A stretch of 64,000 nucleotides of DNA from JBBTCX01 sp964494205. GTDB taxonomy: Bacteria; Planctomycetota; Phycisphaerae; UBA1845. Positions 18,600-26,879 of the stretch are shown here, piece by piece; the stretch's first letter is position 1, and the number at the start of each line of letters is the position of its first letter. The notes below the pieces were generated by a model that saw only the letters and a list, made by a program, of their open reading frames with translations, was not told the DNA's origin and did no database searches. The DNA lies in assembly GCA_964494205.1 (NCBI GenBank), contig CAZBRD010000025.1, positions 1 to 64,000 of the forward strand. Reading direction: 5' to 3'. The position numbers and the translations under genes were made by a program.

Positions 18600-19898
18600 G
18601 TGGTTCCCCAACCAGACATACGGGCCACTCCGCGAATGAGAACTCGGTTGATTCACGGTGTGAATCATTCGAGCAGGTGGGACTACAACCACCACGTCGT
18701 ACCACCGATGACCGCCAGCGCAACATTTCGATTGGATTCGGCAGAACGAGGTGCCAGGGCGTTTGAAGAGTTCGTGAACGACGAACTCGATCCGCGCACG
18801 CAATCGCCCATTTACATCTACGATCGTTTAGACGAACCCACGCGCGGCATGCTTGAAGATAACCTCGCCTTAGCTGAAAGCGGCGAAAGGGCCGTTTGTT
18901 TTGCCTCTGGCATGGCTGCGATTTCCGCGGCGCTGTGCACGTGTGCAAAGGCTGGCGAGCATATTGTCACCCATGAGGTGCTGTATGGATGTACCTATTC
19001 GCTGGTTACGTCATGGCTTCCACGTTTTGGGATCGCACACTCACTGGTCGATATGGCCGATCTTGAAAAGTTAGACCGGTCTATTCGCGACTGCACACGT
19101 GTCGTCTATTTTGAAACACCCATCAACCCTAATTTGAAGTTAATTGATATCGCCGCCGTTCGGAAAGTGGTGGATGCACACAACGCTAGTCGCGCGCCGG
19201 AAGCACGCATTTGGATCGTTGTCGACAACACGTTTGCCACTCCGTATTGCCAGCGGCCGCTCCATTGGGGGGCGGATGTCGTGTGCCAATCATTGACGAA
19301 GGCGATCGGTGGTTTTGGTACCGATGTCGGCGGTGCCCTGATTGGCCCGCGCGATCTGCATCGTGATTGGATTCTCTTTCGCAAAGATTTCGGTGGTTCT
19401 CTATCTCCCAAGAATGCGTGGCCGGTGCTTGTAAACGGACTCCCCACGCTTGCAACGAGAATGATCAACTATCAGAAGTCGGCCATGCATATCGCGCGAT
19501 TCTTGGAGTCCCATCCGAAAGTCGAAAAAGTGCTATACCCCGGGCTCCCATCATTTCCGCAGTACGAATTGGCCCGGCGGCAGATGGTAGATTATCGCGG
19601 CCATTTCGCCCCCGGATCGATGGTTTACTTTGAAGTTGCAGATAAAGAACAAACGGGCAAGCCAGCCATTCGTTTCATCAATTGGGCAGCTGAGAATAGC
19701 TATACGCTCACACTCGCTGTCTCCCTGGGGCAGATCAAGACACTCGTCGAAGCTCCGTTTGCAATGACGCACGCAGCCATGCCGCTTGAGGAGAAACTTC
19801 GACTTGGATTGTCGCCCAGCGGTATCCGCCTCAGTTTGGGCCTGGAAGATTGGCATGACCTGATTGCCGACCTTGAACAGGCATTGGCGCAAGTTTGA
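18600..19898 (+). CDS. PLP-dependent Cys/Met metabolism enzyme, probably methionine gamma-lyase
   Basis: A 432-residue fold-type I PLP enzyme of the trans-sulfuration family. The GTG start is fixed by AAGGAGG just upstream and lies 16 bases after the previous stop. Family hallmarks are the PLP lysine Lys234 in QSLTKAIGG, the aspartate in VVDNTFATPY, the tetramer motif near YIYDRLDEPTRGMLE, and FASGMAAISA. The sequence LYGCTY (127-132) places Cys131 at the position of the cysteine characteristic of methionine gamma-lyases; cystathionine synthases and O-acetylhomoserine sulfhydrylases usually have glycine there. Methionine gamma-lyase makes methanethiol, ammonia and 2-oxobutyrate, and the last is a plausible substrate of the upstream operon genes. 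A sulfhydrylase role remains possible. Confidence 0.85.
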   Translation: MVPQPDIRATPRMRTRLIHGVNHSSRWDYNHHVVPPMTASATFRLDSAERGARAFEEFVNDELDPRTQSPIYIYDRLDEPTRGMLEDNLALAESGERAVCFASGMAAISAALCTCAKAGEHIVTHEVLYGCTYSLVTSWLPRFGIAHSLVDMADLEKLDRSIRDCTRVVYFETPINPNLKLIDIAAVRKVVDAHNASRAPEARIWIVVDNTFATPYCQRPLHWGADVVCQSLTKAIGGFGTDVGGALIGPRDLHRDWILFRKDFGGSLSPKNAWPVLVNGLPTLATRMINYQKSAMHIARFLESHPKVEKVLYPGLPSFPQYELARRQMVDYRGHFAPGSMVYFEVADKEQTGKPAIRFINWAAENSYTLTLAVSLGQIKTLVEAPFAMTHAAMPLEEKLRLGLSPSGIRLSLGLEDWHDLIADLEQALAQV

Positions 19899-20384
19899 TC
19901 GGAAGCGGGAACTTCGCCATCAAGGCACCCTCTCGACCCTCGACAGTTATCGCCACTATTGACGGTCAATTGCTCATCTCTTCATCGAGGCTTAGGGTGT
20001 CGCATGGTATGAAAGTGGCAGAGTGAACTGCGAAATCGCCACTGCCAGTCATTCCTATCGGCAATGGTATCGTCAATGCGCTTCGACCAGTGGCCGTGGA
20101 TACCACCGACACAGTATCCGCAGCCAACGCAAATTATGGTGATCGCGGGGAACGAAACACACGTAATACCGACGACGGAATTCTCGCCGACGAAAACGAG
20201 GGCGTTGCCCTGTTCCTGGCCATTACTGACAACGGCGATGGCTCATACAGCGGTCTACTTACGATCGGAATTGCTTGAAAGCACAGCTATGGACATTGAG
20301 TAGAACCGGGGGATATTGACGGTGCTTCGTCTTATGGCCAGTTGCGTGCTTGCCTCTAGGGTTTCAATTCGATTTGCTCGCCGA
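19899..20384. other. Gene-free stretch between convergent genes
   Basis: The stretch lies between the ends of the lyase gene and the minus-strand secreted-protein gene. A 62-codon frame at 20090-20278 (NGDGSYSGLLTIG near its end) could be a worn remnant of a secreted-protein domain, but it has no start signals. No strong terminator hairpin is evident. Confidence 0.4.
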
Positions 20385-23300
20385 TCAACCCGTGCACCCG
20401 CACGGATCAACGCCAGCAAATGCACCGAGGACGGACAGTATGTCATCAAGGTCGATTGCGTTATTGCCCTGGCACGCAAAAGGACCGGTTGTCGGCGCGA
20501 TGTCACCGTTTGGGCAATTCGCGAAGTTCGTGAATCCGCTTAATACGCAGAGGATGTCATCCAGCGTCGTCGCCGCACCCCCCGAACAATTCACGTCGCC
20601 AAACTCAACGGCCGTATGTTGGCAAGCGCTGCTCACGCAGAAGTCGCAGGTGCAACTGTCGAAATCATTGCAAATGGACTGACTTGAACATGCTTGAGCA
20701 TTAACGAGGATAGCAGCGGTTTGTTCACCAGCTCCACCAATCGAAACGCCCGCCGCTGTTGATCCACCTGGACCTCCGGTAAATGTCAATCGAGTGGCCA
20801 CAACGGCCGCCATTGCGTTATCAATACTTCCGTTGCAAGCCACAGATTGGAAACCGTCCAGCTGGGCACGGCCTGCGGCTGTTTGAAGATTGGCATTGAG
20901 GAATTGGTTGGGCGTAGCATAGGTACTGATCAGTGCCTGGTCCCAGGCAGTGACGCACCTTTCTGTTCCCATGAATCGAACTTCGTTTTGATTATAGACG
21001 GTGAACTTCGCGTGCGTTCTCGTCGGCAGGGTACCCGTCGACGGAAGAAGAATGTCGAGCGGCATCATGGCTAGTTCAGTGTTCACGTTCACAGTAACAC
21101 TGCCTAAAGAGAACGCTGTAGTGCCCGGTGCCAGGAATTCAAACTCTAATCTATTGTAGGCGAGATCATATTCCGTTCCGTTCATCAAGAGTTGGCCAGG
21201 CACACCATCGGTGGCAAGTCCTTGCGTCCCACTCCTTGCGCGATGAATCTGCGGATTGTAGTCCCAGACGCTGCCCGTCGAATAATTCACGACGGTGGCC
21301 CGACCTGACAAATGATTCCATCGAATCTCCTCGAGGTCATCGTCGACCGCCCATACGAGTAGATAGCCGCGCAGCGCGCGCGATGAAGCATTCTCGGGAT
21401 CGGGACGTCCTGGGGGATTTCCCGGATCAAGCGTAGTGAATGCAGCCAGTGAGATTGGTGCCCCGGTGGATGCAGCCCAGTACACCGGCTGATTGGCGGT
21501 CAGCAACAGGTCATCATATATATGATTCCAGCCGGTGTGTGCGCGTTCAAATGGAATTGGGACGATCGCCAGAGGCGGATCGCCATGAATGTAGACGAGT
21601 CGTACGCGAACCGGTCCGCACCGATCATCGTTGCTAAGTTGAATGAAAGTATCTTGCGTCAGGTTACCGGCTGAATCCCATTTCACCTCTACTTTTGGGA
21701 AAATCAACAGACTTCCCTTCCGGCTGAAGCGAGATCGATCCTCATTCCCGGGCGTCACAAAGACGGTGGCCGGTTCGCCTGTTGCGTCGGGCGGGTCTCC
21801 GACAATGTCAAACAAAATGCTAGCCGATTGGCTGCCCTTTCCCGAGAGTGCAGTACCCGAACGGTCTGTTCTTGCATTTGGTGCGGCAAACGATGAACGG
21901 TGAGCATGCACACCGACCAATGGAACCGCCTGACTGGCGCCACCAGTTGGACTCGTGCATGCAACGTCGGAAACGCCTTCAATTCGTGCTCGTCCAGCGT
22001 CTGTACCAAGCACTGAGCGTTGGAGCGAATTCGGTGCGGTGATCGCGCTCATCAGTCGTTGATTCCACGAAGTCATGCATAGTTGCGTACCGCTGAACTG
22101 CACTTCGTTTGCATTGTAAGTCAGGAAAGTTGCTTTGGTTGTCGTCGGGCCGTTGCCATCCTGTCGAAAGTCGGCACCAACGGGCAACAGGCTCAGTTCG
22201 CCATCTGTAGTCACTGACCGCGTCGGACTTGACATAGCCGTGCTGCCAGTCGAAATGAAATCCATCAGAAGCGTATCAAACGGCGCGTCATATTCGACGC
22301 CATCGAGTAGCAACTGGCCACGCACGCCATCAGGTTCCGTGCCCAAGGGCGCATTCACAGCTTGAAAGGCTACGGCACCATATTCCCACGTTGAGCCTTC
22401 CTGATAGTTTATGATTGTTGCAACACCATTGAGTGCATTGAAGCTGATTTCTGGGTAAGGACTGGTTGACGAGACTGCCCATGCGTAAATGTAGCCGCGT
22501 AGTACACGAACATTGGGGTTACCATCTGGGTCAGGTCTCCCTCGTGGAGTGCCCGGATCACGTGTAGTGAAGGGTGTGACCCCTTTCGGTGAACCCGTAT
22601 TGGCGGACCAATACGCCGGTTCCGAAGGCGTCAAAATGATAATGTTATCTACCCAATTCCATCCCGGATGCGCGCGTTCTGGAGGAGCCGCAGCAACCGG
22701 CGGATCACCATTCACGAAGTACATTTGCACTTGGACCGACGAAACCTGACTGTTCGAAATCCGTATGAAAGTATCTTGCAGAAGATTGCCGCTGAGGTCC
22801 CAGCGCAACTCAACCTTAGGAAATATCAATATGCTCCCAAGTGCGCCTTCATCAGGACCCGCACCAAGCTGGGCGTTTAGGTCTGCATCGCTGAGGCACG
22901 ATCCGCACATATTGCTGGCTTCGTCGCACGTAAAGCCTGGACAAGGATCAGTTCCGGGAGCGCAGGCATTCGTTGTGCACGATTCGGCGCCGTTGCAGAA
23001 CAAACCGTCATTGCATTGTGATGCAAACGTGCACTCGACGACGCTGTACGAAGTACCGGCATTGCGGCTAAAAGTCGCTGGACCTGCTGTGGCAACATAC
23101 TGAGCTGCATTGTTGGTGCTGAGTGCATTTGCAGTTCCGTTGAACTGAAGTGCCTGCAGTGAGCCCGAGGGCAAAGCGGCGTTGAATGGTGGATTAAAAT
23201 TGCCGTCGGAATCATTTGTGATATCGCCCGCTCCTGACCCAGTGTAGGATGCGCCGCCCCAGCTCAATCGCCAGTAAATGGTGCCGCCAAGGTCTGCCTC

Positions 23301-23687
23301 GAACGTAAGTGAACCGGCGGTGAGATAAGATGATGGTATCAAGTTCGTCATTGTGAAATCGGGAACAGCAGCCGGCACGGTATAATTCGAGAAGTTTGTA
23401 CTGGCAATCAATACGCGTGCCCCAAGCGCGCTGTTGGCGACATTGGTCGCCATATTCACGATTGTGACAGGATTGGCGCCGGTAGCGTCGCGGACTACTA
23501 ACCTTCCCTGACTCACCTGATTCTGACCGGCGGCGCGCATACGAAGCTGAATTGCCTGAGCCGTCGTATCGCCATTGACGCCACCGATTACTTGTTCAAC
23601 CTGCATCAAATGAAACGTGGCGGACGCCTGACCAGAATAAACAAAAATCGTCGATGCAACCAATGCGCAAATCCGATAGCTTCGCAT
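20385..23687 (-). CDS. Large secreted protein with internal duplication and dockerin-like C-terminus
   Basis: A 1100-residue exported protein. The ATG at 23687 follows AAAGGA and starts a signal peptide (RICALVASTIFVYSGQASA). The N-terminal ~210 residues are a beta-rich domain (FHLMQVEQVIGGVNGD). A Cys-rich linker (CNDGLFCNGAESC) follows. Two homologous ~330-residue segments come next, opening GSILIFPKVELRWDLSGNL and GSLLIFPKVEVKWDSAGNL and sharing QDTFI, NGDPP or HGDPP, ERAH.GWN, YW.A.TG.P and LRGY...WAV. The C-terminus is the dockerin-like module (TLDDILCVLSGF, IDLDDILSVLGAFAG, DPCGC). It is a probable surface or extracellular-complex protein with no catalytic motif recognised. Confidence 0.85.
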   Translation of the reverse strand: MRSYRICALVASTIFVYSGQASATFHLMQVEQVIGGVNGDTTAQAIQLRMRAAGQNQVSQGRLVVRDATGANPVTIVNMATNVANSALGARVLIASTNFSNYTVPAAVPDFTMTNLIPSSYLTAGSLTFEADLGGTIYWRLSWGGASYTGSGAGDITNDSDGNFNPPFNAALPSGSLQALQFNGTANALSTNNAAQYVATAGPATFSRNAGTSYSVVECTFASQCNDGLFCNGAESCTTNACAPGTDPCPGFTCDEASNMCGSCLSDADLNAQLGAGPDEGALGSILIFPKVELRWDLSGNLLQDTFIRISNSQVSSVQVQMYFVNGDPPVAAAPPERAHPGWNWVDNIIILTPSEPAYWSANTGSPKGVTPFTTRDPGTPRGRPDPDGNPNVRVLRGYIYAWAVSSTSPYPEISFNALNGVATIINYQEGSTWEYGAVAFQAVNAPLGTEPDGVRGQLLLDGVEYDAPFDTLLMDFISTGSTAMSSPTRSVTTDGELSLLPVGADFRQDGNGPTTTKATFLTYNANEVQFSGTQLCMTSWNQRLMSAITAPNSLQRSVLGTDAGRARIEGVSDVACTSPTGGASQAVPLVGVHAHRSSFAAPNARTDRSGTALSGKGSQSASILFDIVGDPPDATGEPATVFVTPGNEDRSRFSRKGSLLIFPKVEVKWDSAGNLTQDTFIQLSNDDRCGPVRVRLVYIHGDPPLAIVPIPFERAHTGWNHIYDDLLLTANQPVYWAASTGAPISLAAFTTLDPGNPPGRPDPENASSRALRGYLLVWAVDDDLEEIRWNHLSGRATVVNYSTGSVWDYNPQIHRARSGTQGLATDGVPGQLLMNGTEYDLAYNRLEFEFLAPGTTAFSLGSVTVNVNTELAMMPLDILLPSTGTLPTRTHAKFTVYNQNEVRFMGTERCVTAWDQALISTYATPNQFLNANLQTAAGRAQLDGFQSVACNGSIDNAMAAVVATRLTFTGGPGGSTAAGVSIGGAGEQTAAILVNAQACSSQSICNDFDSCTCDFCVSSACQHTAVEFGDVNCSGGAATTLDDILCVLSGFTNFANCPNGDIAPTTGPFACQGNNAIDLDDILSVLGAFAGVDPCGCTG

Positions 23688-24394
23688 CAAATTGGTCCTT
23701 TCAATTCCATGAAGGTCAGCCGACTCGTGATCGATTCAATCAAGTTTCAAAATCGTCCAATCATGCACGAGTATGTTTCTTGAGTGAACAAGTAGTCAGT
23801 TGTAATGAGGGTCGCCCGGCCGCTACGGCCATAGAGCGCTCGCTTTGCATGCTGAAGGTGTTTAAAACAACGTATCCGGCCACGCTTCGAACAAGCGGAG
23901 ATAATAGCGGATAGGCTGAGGTGTCTCAAGTCGCGTGGCGTAACTTCGGCAATCGCATTGAGTTGCGACTCGAACGCGGACCAATTCGAAATGTCACGCA
24001 AATGCTATCTGCGAAACAGAATGACTCTTGGAAGGACTTAAGCGGATTGCAAAAGTCTTGATGCAACGATGCAACAAGTTTACGCATGTGAGATTCAACT
24101 TCGGCAAACGCAACCAAGGCAATGACCGAAAACCAAAGCTTTCCGATTCGGGTGTCATCTCGTCGGCCTGCCTCGGTGATTTGTTCGCAATCAGATACCA
24201 TTCCTCATTGCCAGCTAGCAAAAAGGACTCGCCTTGATATTTGATAACCGAGTTACAGCCGATGCTGGCTGAAGCTCGGGATCATTTATCGTCCATCTCC
24301 ATTATGCAAGAATTGCCCGCGTTTCTGCGGTCACCACGCGTTTGGCACGGCGCATGCCCATGCAACATCGTAGCATGTTGATGGGGGCTCAAGC
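23688..24394. other. Gene-free stretch between divergent genes
   Basis: About 700 bases without a credible gene, between the divergent secreted-protein gene (minus) and the cysteine dioxygenase gene (plus). It should contain both promoters. Its right end forms the hairpin at 24357-24385, listed separately. Small open frames on both strands lack ribosome-binding sites and family features. Confidence 0.5.
24357..24387 (+). promoter_or_regulatory. Hairpin that would sequester the cysteine dioxygenase ribosome-binding site
   Basis: CCCAT(G)CAACAT (24357-24368) pairs with ATGTTGATGGG (24375-24385) to give 11 base pairs with one bulged G and a 6-base loop. The 3' arm includes the first part of the GGGGG ribosome-binding site that precedes the ATG at 24395. 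If this forms in the mRNA it would hide that site, suggesting translational control. The pairing is seen directly; the regulation is inferred. Confidence 0.45.
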
Positions 24395-25024
24395 ATGGTA
24401 ATAACGACTGTTGTACCTGAAGCTGCACAAATTCCGTGGCGCGAGGCCGAGAAGTCTTCGGTCCGAAAAGCAGGCAGCGACGGCATATCACTTCGCGACC
24501 TGATCAAGTTCCTTGACGAAGGCGGCCGCGTGCACGACCCGATACTCCTTCAATACTGGTTGAGTGCTCTCAAGCCCAATTTAGAAGAGCTTGCTCCGTA
24601 TGTTCAATTTGGCGACGACACCTATCGTCGCAATCTTGTTTGTCGGCGCGAGGAATTCGAGGTGCTGGTGCTTTGTTGGAAAACTAGTCAATACAGTCCG
24701 ATACACGACCACAAGGGATCGTTTTGCGGTGTGCGTGTCTTATCGGGATGCGCGACCGAAGTTCGATTCGATCGACTTGACGGTGGGCAGTTGCAGGCCA
24801 GTTGCATTCAGCCGTTGCCCGCGGGTTCCGTCACTGCTTCGGCGGATGAAGATATGCATGTCGTTGCCAACTGGGCTGTTCCGAAACAAGACTTGGTCAC
24901 TCTCCACGTTTATTTGCCGCCGATGACCAAAATGGAGCGATACCCTGACGCGATTGTCGTACCAGCGAAACGGGACGCCATCAAAAAGCTAGCACCTCCA
25001 TCCAATGTGACGCAACCGGCCTGA
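24395..25024 (+). CDS. Cysteine dioxygenase (type I)
   Basis: A 209-residue cupin that oxidises cysteine to cysteine sulfinate using O2 and ferrous iron. The iron ligands of the family are in place: His104 and His106 in SPIHDHKGSFCG, and His155 in EDMHVVANW. Cys111 lies seven residues after the first histidine, matching the cysteine that cross-links to tyrosine in the mammalian enzyme. Tyr173 in LHVYLPP is the likely partner. The ATG at 24395 follows a GGGGG ribosome-binding site that may be hidden in a hairpin. It is the first gene of a sulfur island and is followed 28 bases later by an FAD/NAD(P)-binding protein, suggesting a two-gene operon. A 3-mercaptopropionate or other thiol dioxygenase activity is an alternative. 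Confidence 0.9.
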   Translation: MVITTVVPEAAQIPWREAEKSSVRKAGSDGISLRDLIKFLDEGGRVHDPILLQYWLSALKPNLEELAPYVQFGDDTYRRNLVCRREEFEVLVLCWKTSQYSPIHDHKGSFCGVRVLSGCATEVRFDRLDGGQLQASCIQPLPAGSVTASADEDMHVVANWAVPKQDLVTLHVYLPPMTKMERYPDAIVVPAKRDAIKKLAPPSNVTQPA

Positions 25025-25052
25025 TCGAACATCATTCCAAAGGGGATCGTGT

Positions 25053-26522
25053 ATGGCGGAAGGAAACTGTAAACGAACCATTGGCGTAATCGGCGGCGGT
25101 TTCTCCGGCGTTATGACAGCCTCACACCTGGCGCGACTTGGCGAGCCGCAGCGAGTCAAAGTAATCTTGATTGAGCGATTCGGACCACCCGGGAAAGGCG
25201 TCGCATACTCTACTACCGCGAAGGTTCATCTGCTCAACGTCCCGGCGGGAAACATGAGCGCGTTTCCTGATCAATCACAACACTTTGTTGAATGGGCAAA
25301 AAGGCGCGATTCGTCCGTCAAAGATGGTTCGTTTCTCTCTCGCATGTGGTATGGCGAATACCTGACCGAAATCTGCGCAGACCACGCCCGGCGATTTGGC
25401 TTGACTGTTGTTCGAGGTGAGGCGAATGATCTGCAGGAAAACGATGAAGGGGTCGTTATCCATCTAATTGACGGGCGAACCATTCCAGTAGGTCGAGCCG
25501 TTATCGCAGGGTCTAACTTTGCACCGAGTAACCCAGGGATTGAGCCGATGTGGCTTCTTGATTCGCCGCGATATGTGCGAGATCCGTGGGCATCGAACGT
25601 GCTGGCCGAGATGTCAAGAGATGAGCCGGTATTGCTGATCGGCACGGGGCTGACAGCTATCGATGTTGCGTTGCAGTTGCAGGCTCAAGGACACGAAGCG
25701 CAAATCCATGCGGTTTCGCGTCGAGGACTCATGCCCCAGCCACACCGTGCGCCCGGTCGACAGCAGAAAGCTTCGATACCCCGTGAGATGGCGGATGCTC
25801 CGCGCACGGCTGTCGGTTTGCTTCGTGCGCTGCGGGCGGGCATTCGGCGCATGGAATCGCTCGGTTTCGACTGGCGCGATGTGGTCGCGTCGCTACGACC
25901 AATTACATCTGAACTCTGGCGATCGCTGAACACAGCGGAGCAGGCGCGCTTCCTGCGACACCTGCGTCCATTCTGGGACGTGCACCGTCATCGTACCGCC
26001 CCCGTTGTCGCTGAGACGATCACAAAAATGCGTGAACAGAGACGATTGGTCACCCATGCTGCGCGAATCGTTGGTGCTGAGCAGCATGCAAGCCAATTCA
26101 TCATTCGTCTGCGCCCTCGCGGTAATAAGCACGAGGAGATCGTGCAGGCCGCATGGGTGATCAATTGCACGGGGCCGGGTTCCGACATTCGTCGAACTTC
26201 CGACCCGCTCTGGTCGAACCTCTATCGGAAAGGTCGATGCAAATCCGACGAGCATGGCCTTGGTGCTTTGACATCAAATGAAGGTGCGTTGCTTGATCAA
26301 ACAGATACAGCATCCGATCGACTCTTCCTGGTCGGCCCGCTTCGCAAGGCTCAACTCTGGGAGAACACGGCTGTCCCCGAGCTGCGAGTGCAGGCGAAGC
26401 AAATGGCTGAACATTTGATTGAGAGCGTTGGACAAGAAGATCAGTCGTTGCCGGCGCAACGAAAACCAAGGAATGTTCGAAGTAAGTTGTTGAAACCGAA
26501 AACGCATCAAGTAAGCCCATAG
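25053..26522 (+). CDS. FAD/NAD(P)-binding oxidoreductase
   Basis: A 489-residue flavoprotein with an N-terminal Rossmann dinucleotide motif (GVIGGGFSGVMTASHLAR, residues 11-28). A second conserved block is FGPPGKGVAYSTTAKVHLLNVPAGNMSAFPD, and there is an internal nucleotide-binding segment near VLLIGTGLTAIDVALQLQ. This pattern fits the NAD_binding_9 type of putative FAD-NAD(P) proteins, whose reactions are mostly unknown. It has no signal peptide or membrane segment. The AAAGGGG before the ATG and the 28-base gap to the cysteine dioxygenase gene point to joint expression, so a role in oxidising or recycling a cysteine-derived sulfur compound is reasonable but unproven. Confidence 0.82.
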   Translation: MAEGNCKRTIGVIGGGFSGVMTASHLARLGEPQRVKVILIERFGPPGKGVAYSTTAKVHLLNVPAGNMSAFPDQSQHFVEWAKRRDSSVKDGSFLSRMWYGEYLTEICADHARRFGLTVVRGEANDLQENDEGVVIHLIDGRTIPVGRAVIAGSNFAPSNPGIEPMWLLDSPRYVRDPWASNVLAEMSRDEPVLLIGTGLTAIDVALQLQAQGHEAQIHAVSRRGLMPQPHRAPGRQQKASIPREMADAPRTAVGLLRALRAGIRRMESLGFDWRDVVASLRPITSELWRSLNTAEQARFLRHLRPFWDVHRHRTAPVVAETITKMREQRRLVTHAARIVGAEQHASQFIIRLRPRGNKHEEIVQAAWVINCTGPGSDIRRTSDPLWSNLYRKGRCKSDEHGLGALTSNEGALLDQTDTASDRLFLVGPLRKAQLWENTAVPELRVQAKQMAEHLIESVGQEDQSLPAQRKPRNVRSKLLKPKTHQVSP

Positions 26523-26879
26523 AGGAAAACGCTGCCCTCAACCTTGGCCGGTCGTTAGCATAGATCCAGCAAATAAGACGGCATTGTATTCAAATTAGCT
26601 GGCGAGCCTTTGCTATGTGCTGGATTCGCCGTCTTATTAACTGTCCCCAGCATCCTTCATCGCTACCGAAATCGTTAGAATTACCTTTCAATCACGTCGA
26701 TTGCTTATACCTCCATCAAAACCAGTTCCATCTGGAACGCGCTTTGCACACCCCATAACTGGTCTGATGTATTAGTTCGGTCGATTCATGGGCTCACGCA
26801 GTGCGAATGATGCATGAGCACCGTGCGTTTTGATTAGCGATAGTTCGTTCGCGTACGGCTCATCGCCGACGAAGGAGCA
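26523..26879. other. Intergenic stretch carrying a structured repeat
   Basis: No gene. The left part holds the interleaved inverted repeat at 26564-26638 described separately. The right part should hold the cysK promoter. The ribosome-binding site AAGGAG sits just before the ATG at 26880. Confidence 0.5.
26564..26638. repeat. Interleaved inverted repeat, REP/MITE-like or structured RNA
   Basis: Two pairs of complementary arms occur in the order A-B-A'-B': ATCCAGCA (26564-26571), AATAAGACGGC (26572-26582), TGCTGGAT (26618-26625) and GCCGTCTTATT (26628-26638). B and B' alone give an 11-bp hairpin, and A with A' an 8-bp one. Together they would form a pseudoknot or two competing hairpins. The right side continues AACTGTCCCC. 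Read on the minus strand this is GGGGACAGTT next to the palindrome, reminiscent of short palindromic elements mobilised by REP-associated tyrosine transposases. It could equally be a leader element for cysK. Confidence 0.55.

Noticed and set aside
20090..20278. 62-codon frame with NGDGSYSGLL
   Set aside because: Resembles a scrap of a secreted-protein domain but is too short and has no start signals to call a gene.
26564..26638. Simple rho-independent terminator of the FAD protein gene
   Set aside because: The arms are far apart (45-base loop), interleaved and not followed by a T-run, so a plain terminator does not explain the structure.
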